DNA of 64,000 nucleotides from Parelaphostrongylus tenuis (Eukaryota; Nematoda; Chromadorea; Rhabditida; Metastrongylidae). The notes under the pieces are model-generated. The model did not search any database. It was not told the origin of the DNA and saw only the letters and a list, made by a program, of their open reading frames with translations. The position numbers and the translations under genes are program-made. Positions 22,091-33,371 of this stretch are shown here, piece by piece. Within the stretch, counting starts at the first letter, position 1. Every line of letters begins with the position of its first letter. Location of the stretch: assembly GCA_019055375.1 (NCBI GenBank), contig JAHQIW010003952.1:62001-126000 (forward strand), in the 5' to 3' direction.

Positions 22091-22849
22091 TCCTCACTCA
22101 ATTTCTCATTCTCATAGAAACATCATTGCTGTTGGAGAAAGTGCACTCAATGATGAGAGACAGTAATGACTGCTTAAATAAACCGCCAACCCATGCTGTG
22201 TGTGGTATCATTTCTAGAAGCAATTTAATGCGTTCCTATAATGATTTGCGCTTGGGTGCATGGAGTGAGGCGATATCAAAGTAAATAGGTAACACGTCGC
22301 ACTTCTCCTTCTATAACTTATTCAGTATCACTGACTAATGACACTTAGTGATTAAAGAACTGTATTGTTTTTTTTTCGATGCGTGTTTAACATCATCAGA
22401 ATTACGAAGATTACGTCTCGCAAAGTCATCGAAGGACAAGTTAAAGAACTTTCGCTCAGATGAAACGGTAATGTGTCGGAATGCATCTCTGTTTTGACTG
22501 GCTGCACTGCCGGCTTTGGAAATACAGCTTTAAAATCCAAGTTGTATATCTCTTTTTGAAAAATGGGCTTTAAAATGCTTATGAAATAATCAAAGTGCAC
22601 TAAAAAAGTCATATATGTACTTGGATATACCATAGAACTATTTTTTTCGGCATGATCGCCAATATTTTAATGAATTAAACATCTTTCATTTTAAAGAACA
22701 TGATGCTTAACACTAGTGTGGCTCAACCACGTCATTTTCCTCGGCTTATTATGCTGCATTCTGAAGTCTAATGAAGGAAACTTAGATACATGATGATGTT
22801 AACTTTGGCACTTATAAACCTACCACACCACAGCAGTGTTGCAATGGAA
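22091..22849. other. No recognised gene
   Basis: About 760 bases. A 93-codon minus-strand ORF (22352-22633) has no recognisable motif. Confidence 0.35.
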
Positions 22850-23460
22850 TTTCAGAAGGGCGAAGCTCCGAAGTTGACTATTCCTCAGTGAAATGCACCA
22901 TGCAATCGTCTCCAATATCTGACTTTGTTAGAGGTGACTGGAAGCATGTCTGACCTTTGAAATGGCTGGCGGTGGCCTACTGGTGTATAGAGTCAGGGTT
23001 TTTTCATCCTTCAATGCAAGTCTGAGGCTGGCCTGATACCAATTTATCAACTCCTAAGAGATGCTTAGTTTGGCAAGCCATGAGCAATGCATAGAAAAGA
23101 CATACGATAACTAGCTTATGGAAGCTATGATACGATTCGGCTAGTCAGACGCCTATATATAAGACGTAACCATGATTGCACGTCGTGGTATAAAGCACAA
23201 ATTCCTGCCGCTTTCGTTGTCAACTGGAATTTCAAGAGAGGTTGCTTTTAAGATAATGGCACCGCCCGTTCGCTGATTTCGAAAGACCACTGTTGATGTA
23301 GTAACACACTCTCAGATCTCGAGAGAGCGGCGCGCCAAACGATCCTTTGATCAACACTTTCAGAACAATAAATCTGAGCTTTGTTGTATAATGAACAATG
23401 TCTGGTTTTCGCTGTTTCAACCTCCCACATCCCTCTAACCCACTACCTTTGTGCACCTGT
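22850..23460. repeat. Dispersed repeat D, copy 2 (contains SINE A piece)
   Basis: Second copy of the repeat at 18520-19110. It carries GCGGTGGCCTACTGGTGTAT and GAGCCATGAGCAATG-like SINE A words (22940-23095), then TTTCGAAAGACCACTGTTGA, GTAGTAACACACTCTC and CTGGTTTTCGCTG. Confidence 0.6.
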
Positions 23461-23844
23461 AAACGCTGCTCTACATCAAGCTCTCATGCCTCTGAATATT
23501 CTCAAATAATCTGGGAAATAAATCGCACATTAATTCAACTTTCTTCCGGAATATGATTTTTTACCATGAACAAAATAGAGAATGAGGATGATTAGAACAG
23601 CAATGTACGCAAAGAACGAAGGGACCCAAACATTGCATATCGGATGACAGCTGATGAGACTTCAGACCAATCTAGTAAGCCACATTAATTCGAACAAACA
23701 GAATCGATGCATAAGAAGGGAAGAAAGTATCCGTCGACAGAATTGATGCCATATGGCATTGCTTTCATTACATGTTCACGAAATGTCTACACTTTTTTAC
23801 GATAAATATACATCTCATAAACAACTGAAGCCTGTTTATGATCC
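23461..23844. other. No recognised gene
   Basis: About 380 bases with no feature I can support. Confidence 0.4.
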
Positions 23845-24128
23845 TTAGAATAATAGAATTATCGAATTCTGATGAGTAAAACAAACCTTGCAATAGCATA
23901 AATTACCACCAGACACTCTTCGAGACTTCAATATACACAATAGTTTGAGTCAGTGCTATCAGTATAACTTCATCGACACGCATTGAATGGAGAATATTGG
24001 ATCAATTCTGCATGTAACTGTATTTAAAATAATAGAATTATCGAATTTTGACGACTAAAACAAGCCTTGTAATAGATTTAATCACCATCAGGCACTCTTT
24101 TGTACTCAATACACACAATAAATTTAGC
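23845..24128. repeat. Tandem pair flanking the giant left arm
   Basis: AATAATAGAATTATCGAATT, AAAACAA.CCTTG.AATAG, CAC.ATCAG.CACTCTT and ATACACAATA occur at about 23849-23950 and again at about 24028-24120, offset by 179 bases. The second copy ends where the giant inverted repeat begins. Confidence 0.7.
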
Positions 24129-24439
24129 TGTGGTCTCAAGAAAACACTCGAATCGAAAGACAATCCCTTATGGTTTGCTAATTACGAAAGTGAAAAGTCA
24201 TAGTGGAACTGATGTTGATGATTGAAAGTAATCCATTTGATCACCATTGATTCTCGACGGAAACAAATCCATGGACTAGTCTAACGGTTGTAACTCTTTC
24301 TTTTCGATGATATACTGTCATATAGGTGTGCGCGACGCAATTTCATGCTTAAATCCTTAGCATCTTTTATTGAACTGTTTTTGTCTTCTAACTCAAAACT
24401 TCAAAAATGGATCCATAGTCGGTTATCCTGTGAGGTTTT

Positions 24440-24960
24440 GTGAACCGAAGTGTAAGTTGTGAAAGCTCAGTGCTCGCGATCCGTTGTTATCAGAAACTGA
24501 ATACCTTTCCATTACCAACCTTTATCTCGGCGGTGGCATCAGAACTTCGTTTTTTTTTAGTTTGGCAGAGTACACTGCATTATGTCGATAGAGGTTCCAT
24601 TGATGCTGAATACACTAGCATCCTTTGGAATACTCGGAATAATTTTCTTCTGTATCATTACGTGACCATATATTTATTTTTTTGAACATTTATTACCAAC
24701 TGTGTAGGGAGTACTACAATTGATCGTGTTTTCGTTTTCGTATCCTCGCCAACAAGTTTTTCATAATAGTGGCTCATATGATCTGAACTTTCTGATTGAG
24801 GTCTCTTATCAAGCTTGTACTTAAAGAGGAGCTTAAATAACAAGCGAAGGAAATCTTGTGCAGCAGGATATGGTAGTGTTTTTGGTAGTTTTCTCCTACC
24901 AGCACCCAAATTCAAAAAAACGTCCTTTCTGATCTTTCTAGATATTTTATTAATCATTCG
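24440..24960 (-). other. Unrecognised ORF near arm terminus (left copy)
   Basis: A 99-codon minus-strand ORF (24658-24957) contains PAAQDFLRLLFKLLFKYKLD and HMSHYYEKLVGEDTKTK, which look protein-like rather than random. In the right arm the same frame is broken by an 87-base tandem duplication and a one-base change, and is split into two overlapping ORFs. I do not recognise the family. It may be an exon fragment. Confidence 0.25.
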
Positions 24961-27339
24961 ATAGCTTAAATCCCGAAGATTTGAATTTCAAGGATTTGAA
25001 CGGTGTATTCAGTGAATGGCTTTTACATTATGCTCTATCAGTAAAATATATTCTACTTCACATTTAAGCATCTTCCGCTGAGCAATGCTTTTTCTTAGTA
25101 AGCTCTGTAATTATTCGATAGCACAAAATTCGAAGTATTTGAAAGTGTTTTTGGAACTCCCCAAAAAACTTCTTATTGCGCTGCAACAATGAAATTAAAA
25201 TAGCATCTAAAATGCGGCGCGCATACCTTGCCCTGACATGTGGATGGAGTTCACAACAATAACATTAAGCCGTCGCATTTTTGATAGCCATTTGATGGCT
25301 AAAATTTCGGGAATTTTAAAACTATGGCTCTGCTTAAATTGACTTCCTTATTGCGCTGCAAAAGTGAAAATAAAATTATTTTTTCGCATTTGAGCATTTT
25401 CGATTGAAGAAATTTTTTCCCTTTGACTTTTGGTTATCATTCGATAACTCAAATCTTGAGGATTCGATGACTTACTAGGTTTCTGAAAATCTTTTGGTAC
25501 ATATCCGTTAGCCAAACACCACCTCGACCCCTTGTAAAAAAACGTATTTCTTTGTCTTTTTCAATGTACAAATAATTGTTCGATAGCACAAATCAAACAA
25601 TTTGAATGGTTTACCTTATTTTCAAAAAGGCCTCCTCATTTCGCTGATGGAGCAAAAAATAAAGTTTTGTTTCTCATTGAAATATTTCTTGCTGACCACA
25701 GCTTTTCCTTTAGAGTTTCACTGACTAGTCGACATACCAAATCTTAGGGATTCCAATAACCTATCTGGACTTTATAATGGACCTGGTATTACGATATAAC
25801 AGCCAAAAGAAGATTGAGTTTGACAAAAAATGAACTACTTTAGCTATCCTCTCTTCACTACGATCCGTTTGGAAAAACGTATTTCTCGATCGTTTTTAGT
25901 ATTTAAGTAATCAGTCGATAGCCTAATTCAAAAGAAACTGAACGGTGTATTTTACTTTCAAAAAGGATTTATTATTGCTTTGAAAAAGGAAAATAATATC
26001 TTGTAACTCATTCAAAGATTTTTCGCTTATTAGGGCCTTCCTTTTATAGTTTCAGAGATCAAACGATATATCAAATCTTGAGGATTCCAGCAATACTTTT
26101 GGTTTCTTTAACGGACTTCTTAGTGGTTCATAACAACCAAAAGAAAATTGAGTTTTGCATTTAGTGGCTTTTTTCCAGTTTTGCGGAGCCCAATCTTCCT
26201 TTAGCTATTCTAGCGTAATATGAAATCGACATTTGAAATTAAATAGATTGTTGAAATTTTTAAGATCTATTCTATCGGCTGGTTATTGAAACTCCAAAGG
26301 GAAAGCTTCGATCAGTGAGAAATCTTCTAATGAATAACAAAAAATTATTTTTGCTCTTTCAGCTCAATAACAAGGCCTTTTTGGAGAAGAAATAAATCTT
26401 CAAAATTCCTATGATAAGTGCTATTGAGTGGTTACTTGAGCATTGAAAAAGATCAAGAAAAAAGTTGTTTCCGAAGCATCAAAGTGAGGAGCGGATAAAA
26501 AAGTGATTGAGTTTCGCGAAACTCAATCTTCTTTCGGTTGTTACAGCGTAAAGCGTGGTCCATTTATAAAACCAAATAAATCATTGGAATTTTCAAGATT
26601 TGTGCTATCGATTGGTTGATGAAACTAAAAAGGAAAAGCTTTGACCAGCGAGATGTCTTCTAATGAGGAACAAAATATTATTTTCGCTCTCTCAACGAGA
26701 TAAGGAGGCTTCTTGGAGATAACTCAAACCATTAATATTGCTTTGATTTAGGCTATCGAATGATTACTCAACCGTCAAAAACGAGCTCAAAATAAGCTTT
26801 TTACAAAGGGTCGAAGTGGCGCTTGGCTAACGGATGTGTGCCAACTTTTTTAGTGCACTATAGCAACCAAAAGAAGTTTGACTTTCGGACATAACCGTTA
26901 TTTTACAAATAGCGCGGTGTGTTGCGAAACCCATCCATATCCCTTTGCGATGATAGGACGATGAAGGACAATATGACCCTCAGCTGGGAGCGCCGTTCGG
27001 ACGGTAACGAAGAGTGGTGCGTGCTTTACTACAAATTCAGGTTAACATCATCAAAAAGCGATGAGATATCACTGATATAACCACTTTATGAATGATTTCG
27101 GCAAGGCTAATGCTAATGCTGCCCAAAATCTTTCATTTTTTGAAAGGAAAAACCACTTACTTGCGAAAAGGATTATAATCCCAGCTATTATTGGGCATTT
27201 TCTTATATCATCCTGATGTCTTCGTAGTCAACAGATAGCTCGAAAAATTCTGACTCTGATACCTGCCTGCTGTTTGAAAGTAATCCCACAGTACGTTTTA
27301 GTGGAAAATAAAAGATAACGTTTTGCAATCGCAATCTAT

Positions 27340-27389
<50 letters not shown>

Positions 27390-29050
27390 TTCGTTTCTTA
27401 TAGATTGCTGAAAAAAACTTGGAATATCATTGATAGAACTTTTTCAAGCGTATTTCTAACAAGAATAGCGCTCAACTGTTTATAAAATCCTTACTTTAGA
27501 AAACGATTTCTGTCACATGCAATCGCATTTTAAGAACTGTGATCGTGAGACTTCGACCTATTCCAGAAAAGGCCCATTCGATTAGATTACTAGTATTTAT
27601 TTGTTAGCTGAAATCAGATAAACTAGAATGGCGCATTTGTCTCTCGGATGGACTAAATTTTGCGCTGTAACAGTTGAAATTAAATTTTGTTTCACACTCA
27701 AGGATTTCTCACATGATAAACTTTTTTCAATGAATAACAATGAATAACCATTCGATAGTGCTAATCTCACTGATATCAAGGACTTAGTTTATTTTTGGAG
27801 AAGGCTCCTCCGTGGTGAGCTGTGAGCCAAAAGAAGATTGGGTTGCGCACTCCAAATGGCAGAATTTCGCGAAATTGACCTCAAGTCACCATGCCTTTAT
27901 CATCACATCAACTAACTGCAAAATGCAATCTTCTTTTGACTGCTACAAAACAATAAAGAGCTCTTTTTAAAAATAAAGTTATTGTGGAAGTCGTCAGGAT
28001 CTGAGTTAACGAGGAATTATCAGAAGTCCAGCGGAAGAGCTATCTTCAGTGGGAAATGCTTGAGTGTCAAAGATATTTTGATTTCTACTGTTAGAGCGCA
28101 TTAAGTGAGCCATTTTGAAAATGAAGTACATCACTGAAATTTCCAAAATTTAAACAATCGAATGGTTTATATAAATCTGACAAAAATCAGGAATTACGTT
28201 TCTCTTAAGAGGTCAAAACAGGATGCGAACATTGAAAATTATCCTAATTTGCGAAATCTAATCTTCTTTTAAACGTTACAACACTCTGAAAATTCCTTTA
28301 TCAAAATTAAGCACACCGTTGAAATTGCTAAGATTTTTTTTTATCTAATGATTACTAACTGTTTATGAAAAAAAAACTTTTATCCGCTGAGAAATGCTTG
28401 AATGTGAAATAGAATATTTTTTCGACTGATACAGCGAAGAAAATAGGCCAATGGAGGAATAAAATACATAGTTCTAGTTCACTTGATATTAGCTACCGAA
28501 TGACTACTGAAACGTTCTATACGTTTCTATTGAAGCGCTCAAACAAAGTGGAGAGAGCGGGAAAGAACCGCTATATCTCCATCTCTTCTTCGCATACCAT
28601 AGCTATTAATAGAGAATTCAAACGAAATTATGTATTGATTTGAGAAATGGGAGTTTAAATGCACTAATAATCAAAAAACCATCAAGAATTATCGATGACG
28701 TGTGATTACTATTTTATACGAACTGCTAATGGTTTTTCAATTTTTAGCCAGTATGATTAATTTTGTGCACTTCATGCAATAAAGTATACGGAGAGATGGA
28801 AGCAATAGGGGATAAATTTGATTGAATTGTAGGTAAGTATAAATAGAGTATCGTAGAAATGTTCGATAAATTTTATAAATATAGCTATTTCACGAATAGC
28901 TGGTTTTTAATTTGTAAAAGTAAATTATGAATGGAGCAATTACGTAATTTCAAATAAAAATAACCTTATTGAGGTCAGTCCTAACACATCTGACCACTTA
29001 TTGACACTGAAATCCCATATGTTGACGAAAAAAGTACAAATTTCACCAGA
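24960..29050. repeat. Field of diverged short repeat units in left arm
   Basis: Roughly 150-250 base units recur in both orientations. Each tends to show CATTCGATAG-like and TCTTGAGGATT-like words, then a TTATTGCGCTG.AACA word, then AATTAAATTTTGTTTC and TTTCTCGCTGA..AAAGCTTTT. Clear forward units lie near 25070-25200, 25330-25460 and 25560-25740; inverted ones lie near 26260-26420 and 26570-26760. The words GTTTCGCGAAACTC at 26512-26526 form a small palindrome. It reads like old satellite or MITE remnants; no coding. Confidence 0.55.
27339..27390. repeat. (TA)n microsatellite inside a short inverted repeat (left arm)
   Basis: A long TA run, interrupted once, is flanked by GCAATCTAT on the left and ATAGATTGC on the right, so the whole can fold into a hairpin. 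The right-arm counterpart at 60469-60513 has a different TA-run length, as expected of microsatellite drift. Confidence 0.8.
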
Positions 29051-29180
29051 ACAATGCCACATTAGATTTAGACCAGAGCCGGCAGGCTCTCCTCATAGCC
29101 GTCCGAGCCGCCCGCCAGCCGAAAATGGCGCCGTCCGCAAAGGGATATAGCGGAGCAAAAAGTGCGCGCCGAGTGCGAAA
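29050..29180. repeat. GC-rich island repeated in both arms
   Basis: CCGGCAGGCTCTCCTCATAG, CCGTCCGAGCCGCCCGCC and ATGGCGCCGTCC give a GC-rich patch in a strongly AT-rich setting. Related words (CCATATCCCTTTGCGATG, GCGCCGTTCGGAC) occur at 26935-27000, suggesting a dispersed repeat rather than a CpG-type promoter. Confidence 0.4.
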
Positions 29181-29606
29181 CCCAGTCTCAATTTGGCTGC
29201 TTCAGCGCAATTACAAGTCTTTCTCAAAAATCAGTACACCACTGAAATTTTCGAGATATGCGCTATTGAATGTTCAGATATGATTCTGTAAGAAAAGCTT
29301 TTTCTAGCGAGTAATACATGAGTGAAAATAGAATCTCTATACTGTAACAGCGCAATATGAAGCCCATTCGAAAAATCAAGCAAAGCGTCCAAATTCATGA
29401 GATTCACGCCATCAAGTGACTTCTAAAACGTTGAAAATAAGTGGAAATACTTCTTGTTTATGAGCGCGGATATTGGAAAAGTGTTTTCGCGTTTTATATC
29501 ATAACGATTCGTTTGACGTACGTGATTTTCCAAGGAGAAATCTGCATTGTAAATTACAAGGCTTTCAACCACTTAATGTGGTTCAAGAGGAGCTATAAGA
29601 TAGCAA

Positions 29607-30206
29607 TCACTGTAATATCGAAATTGTATCGATAAAGAACATTATACTTGACGAGGAATTGACAATAAAAGACCACTTTTTACAAGACAAGGTATGTTTC
29701 AGTGATTTATCGCATAGTGCACTATATTTCTCACTTAGTTTATAAGAAGTATTAATAAAAACGTTATAAATTCGATCGAGATCTAATTTAGAAGTCAATA
29801 TATCCTCTCCGAACGAAGAGGCGATGATATTGGGCGCATACAATTTCAGGCAAGAGCAGAAAAAAGTAAGCCGTTTGAGCGGTTTATGCGCAAAACACTC
29901 CAACGATTACTTAAGCACCAACACGGTCCATCAGGCTCCATCTCTGGCCCACGGTACCGAGTCCACCATATGTCGCTGCTATTGCTCCATCAGATTATTT
30001 ACACGAATCCTAGAACAGCATCTGCGGGAGAAAAAAAATTTAACGATTGCAACGAGTTCAAAAGTCACCTCAGCACCTACTCTGATCGCCAACGTCGTCC
30101 TTTCTCGGAGGAAAGCATCAAATGTGATTTTCTAATAAATAGCGATAGAATTAACAAGTCAAAAGATCGACTGTTTCTGAAACCCCGCAAAAAACATTCA
30201 ATATAA
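29607..30206. other. Overlapping unrecognised ORFs on both strands (left arm)
   Basis: Plus-strand ORFs of 103 and 106 codons (29824-30135, 29886-30206) and a minus-strand ORF of 98 codons (29607-29903) overlap. All recur in the right arm at 57653-58252; the plus-strand pair reads identically there, and the third shows a single residue change (SALCDK versus SAPCDK). No family is recognised. Overlap in several frames makes at least two of them shadows. Confidence 0.2.
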
Positions 30207-30426
30207 TTCCAAAAAAGAATGATTTAAGCTCAAAAAACGAGGTTGTTACGCCAGGGTCATACACCGGTGTTTCGGAGGTTCGTCCTCCTCGTCAGTGACC
30301 CCCGCCCCACATTCAGCCCTGCATTGAAGCAAGGAGGGAGGCGTATGTGGTGATGGAACAGGGTCGAAATGCTATAGAAATCATGGGTAACTTGATATAT
30401 AATCACATGTATTTACATACATTCGT

Positions 30427-30600
30427 ATATATATATATATATTTATTTATTTATTTATTTATACGTATATATGTACATAATTATGCGCATATATCAAATA
30501 TACACATATGTATGTGTGTATATGTACACATACTAGTCATGATTATACAGGCATATGTGAATGGATAATTAGTGCAATATATAAGCATATATACGTTTAT
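30427..30600. repeat. AT-rich microsatellite tract (left arm)
   Basis: A TA run, then four TTTA repeats, then mixed TATATG/CATATA words. The mirror tract is at about 57260-57435 in the right arm, with a slightly different repeat count. Confidence 0.7.
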
Positions 30601-31414
30601 TCCATGTGTCACTGTCTTATATTGTACGTGAATTCACTGGACTAGGACAAAAAAACTGATTCGTTGCTTCTCCAAATTGTCTCATATAGTAGAAGAATAC
30701 ATGATTTTTATACCACGTGACATCAAATGAATTCAGATACCGACTTTAAGCGAATGATTCGGTAAAAAAGAATAAGCGTGGGGCCGCCCACGATTCTCTC
30801 AAAAACTTATAAACATCGAACAAAAAGTGACATTTCTCGCACCTCCTCCCCGTCCTCGAAGTAAAAAGGAAATATGGAAGAGAATAACTAGAAATTGTTC
30901 TTATTCGGTGCATATAAGTCTCGTGTTGAATATTGACACTTTGAGAAGACTCGCGATCTGTCTAGATTTGAAACTGAACGCACGTCCCAGAAATGTCGTG
31001 TAGTAAAAACGAGACGGAAAGTATATTATACAAATAATCTGGTTGTCTAATCCTAAACTACTTTAGTTATTGGAAAATCATCATTTATAAGTGAGAATGT
31101 TTTTAGGCTACTTCGAGGTCTGTACGTTAGTGGCTTACGAACGCTTCGGCAGTCTCACCCGTCTCATCAGAGTCACACTTCCTGCACGTTCCCGTACTAG
31201 ATCATAATCTATCTTTTTACTATTTATACGATCCGTCACCACAGTTTACTATGAGGATCCCAGCACTTTCACTGAATTTTGGTTTCGTCGCAGTCCATCG
31301 TCCACGATGATTTTCGAGCTGCATCGGCTGCCTTGAGGATCTCGTCTTCTTTAGGAATTTGTGAAATGCCTGTCGAGGCCATTCTCCTTGCAGTCTCGAG
31401 GGTAGCCAAGCCTA

Positions 31415-31597
31415 AGCCCTTCGGAACCGTGGACACACGACCTTTGCATCTTTGACTGGCAACTCGGGACGGTTCGCTCCATCTCCTCTGCATATCTAAT
31501 CATCAGCGTGCAGAGCTCAACAACAGAGATGAAGCAGACGGTTTAGCGTTGCCAGCTAGAGATGTAGAGGCTGTGGCCACAGTCCCGAAAGAGCTAC
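31415..31597. repeat. Short palindromic repeat next to family C SINE (left arm)
   Basis: AGCCCTTCGGAACCGTGG and CGACCTTTGCATCTTTGAC on the left mirror GAGATGTAGAGGCTGTGG and CAGTCCCGAAAGAGCT on the right, with about 80 bases between. A half copy lies at 53945-54075 and another fragment at 15855-15965. The mirror copy is in the right arm at about 56260-56442. Confidence 0.55.
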
Positions 31598-31720
31598 GCG
31601 TTTCCCAAAGCGTTCGTTGACTGACCGCAAGAATATTCGGGTTGAGAATTGAACCTGCGCCTTGCTTTTCACCTTACTTCATAATACACCGCATCACTGA
31701 CGACTGCGCTCACCCGGCCA
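31565..31720 (-). repeat. tRNA-like SINE, family C (left arm)
   Basis: The minus strand reads GGCCGGGTGAGCGCAGTCGT (box A), then GGCGCAGGTTCAATTCTCAA (box B), then ATTCTTGCGGTCAGTCAACG. Mirrored at 56135-56290 in the right arm. Related copy at 1935-2045. Confidence 0.6.
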
Positions 31721-31949
31721 AAAATAACAGCCCTTCTGTGCTTAATAATTATTCTTAAGCGACGCATGTCAGTGGTCTGTTAAAAAGCGCTGACTCACAG
31801 AGCCCGATACACGTGTTTTTGATCTTGCGAGTTACGCTTTTGTCTTTTTTACAAGAAAACACTCAAAACGAAACCCCTTATTTTTATGCGGTGATCAGAA
31901 CAAAGGCATCACATCATCGAGATGACAGCCCGGGGGTTGAGTGCAAAAA

Positions 31950-32319
31950 ACCCGCCATGGCGCGAAACATTCAAATGACCCGGGCGGGAAAGGTGTGCGA
32001 TTGGAGCGCGATTACTCCTCTGAATTTACGTGAATCTGCCTTACTTCTTTTCTTCAAGATTTTCGCTATAATAATTGATTTTGTTTCCATCGAATAAGTC
32101 AGTGAAGCTCTAGAATTGTCAGTGCGCTTCAGCAGTGCTCGTTTATCGTCTCATTCATGCGTTTTATATTGATCTCTAACGTTTTTATTTTTCTATACGA
32201 AGTTTCTCTTATTGAAATGGGCGTTGAAGACCTCTGGGCAATGTCTCTTCATAGTTCTTTCCGAGTTCTCGTCGCGTTCTCTGGTCATCTTAAATCTCGG
32301 CCATTTTCTTGCAGGAAGA
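31950..32319 (+). promoter_or_regulatory. Putative promoter of the XPO2 5' copy (left arm)
   Basis: Within 370 bases upstream of the XPO2 start are two E2F-like words, GGCGCGAAAC (31959-31968) and GGGCGGGAAA (31982-31991). There is also a CHR-like TTCAAA (31970-31975) and an inverted CCAAT box ATTGG (32000-32004). This combination is typical of cell-cycle gene promoters in animals. Whether it acts here is inference. An identical mirror lies at about 55538-55907. Confidence 0.35.
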
Positions 32320-32921
32320 ATGAATGAGAACGTTTGACAGGTCATGCTTGCTCTTCAAGGCACTCTTCAATAGAGTCCAAACGTCAGAAAACAAGCTGAA
32401 CATTGTATTTGGAAATTTGAAAAGGCTTCAGGTACTCCCCAGTGGTAAAATTACACTCGCAAAAAAAGCGTGGTTTCAGTTCAAATTTTACAGTTAAAGT
32501 TTCTTTTCACGTGAGTCACAGCTAAAGTTGTATCCTTAGGTGAGCTGTGTTTCATACGGTTTATTGAACGATTTGAGACTACTTAACAAGGGTAAGCTTC
32601 GATTGGTGAGAGTTGCCGATGAGGGTTAAGTTCTGGGTTAGAGTTGCAGAGAATGAGCTACTTATGTCAGTTTTCTTGTCGAATTTAGACTTTCTTTTAG
32701 TTTCCAGGTTTTTTCTTTGTCGTTATTTTAGACTTGGAGTGCTTTCCACTACTTCCTGACCAGAGTTTTTCTTATCATTTGACGGTTTTTTTTATTGGTT
32801 ATTTTTGTTGTTCTTAGGATTCGCATCGCTTCTGCTGCAATTTATTTGCTCTGACAAGACGGCCCCTGAAATCCGTATGGCTGCAGCTGTTACGTTGAAG
32901 AATTTCATTAAGAAAAATTGA
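32315..32921 (+). pseudogene. XPO2/CSE1L exons 1-2, inverted duplicate in left arm
   Basis: Exon 1 (32315-32431) follows TTTTCTTGCAG and starts with ATG at 32320. After a TGA (32335-32337) it reads QVMLALQGTLQ, a TAG (32371-32373), then SPNVRKQAEHCIWKFEKAS. Exon 2 (32818-32921) follows TTCTTAG and reads GFASLLLQFICSDKTAPEI, then RMAAAVTLKNFIKKN and a TGA where the family has Trp. These match the N-terminal HEAT repeats of exportin-2. No downstream exon follows on this strand: the arm ends in intron 2. All three stops are also in the right-arm copy. The first ATG sits directly behind a strong acceptor, so SL trans-splicing of the parent gene is possible. Confidence 0.8.
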
Positions 32922-32936
32922 GTGAATCGTTTTTAT

Positions 32937-33371
32937 TCAGTGGTTTTCATTTTCTTGGTCGATTAAAAGACCGACTTTCTTTTGCCCACGGTACGAAAAA
33001 TAAAGAAGATCTTTGCATAATGGTTTTTTGAAGCGAGATCTGCTTTTGAGAATGGTATATTTTTTATGAAAATTGGCGACTTTGGCGTTTTGAAAGATTT
33101 GCGAACCTTGTCCAGGGCTCATGTAACCTGTTGACTTCTGTGGACCGAAGGGCATGCCTAATGACCCCACCTCCTTTGGCCCGATTAACCGCCGACTACA
33201 ACTACTTTTTATTGCAAGTCCTGCAGTTAGGTTGTTAAGTGAGCGAAAGTACTGTAGTCGGCGGTTAATCGGGCCAGAGGCGGTGGAGTCGTTAGAAACG
33301 CCTATGGGTCCGCGGAAGTCAACCGGATAAGTAAGAGAACGGATCATGAAAGATATGTGCAAATTTTCCAC
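32937..33371 (-). other. ORF antisense to XPO2 intron 2 (left copy)
   Basis: A 144-codon minus-strand ORF whose last about 85 codons recur in the right arm (54615-54920, plus). It contains KKYTILKSRSRFKKPLCKDL and a C-terminus GLLIDQENENH, directly followed by TGAATAAAA, which embeds an AATAAA polyadenylation word. Its middle runs through the palindromic element at 33125-33335. It could be a terminal exon of an antisense gene or a chance ORF. Confidence 0.2.
33125..33335. mobile_element. Small palindromic MITE near arm's inner end (left)
   Basis: Terminal inverted repeats of about 70-85 bases: TTGACTTCTGTGGACCGAAG, then TGACCCCACCTCC, then GGCCCGATTAACCGCCGACT, mirrored by AGTCGGCGGTTAATCGGGCC, GGTGGAGTCGTTA and GGTCCGCGGAAGTCAA. 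The loop (about 40-60 bases) lies in the opposite orientation relative to the right-arm copy at 54510-54735. Confidence 0.75.

Larger units (their letters stand above)
24130..33353. repeat. Giant inverted repeat, left arm
   Basis: Reverse complement of 54479-63823 over its whole length, with a constant coordinate sum (about 87857-87859) across most of it. Long stretches read identically; for example the ORF-length segments 31269-31493, 31813-32097 and 27597-27779 have identical translations in the other arm. The arm holds XPO2 exons 1-2 with upstream sequence, a family-C SINE, a foldback-element end, TA microsatellites and a large field of short diverged repeat units. Near-identity implies recent duplication, ongoing homogenisation, or an assembly artefact. 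Confidence 0.95.

Noticed and set aside
31813..32097. 94-codon ORF upstream of XPO2 exon 1 as a gene
   Set aside because: It overlaps the putative promoter and the tip of foldback element F, has no domain, and is identical in both arms only because the arms are duplicated.
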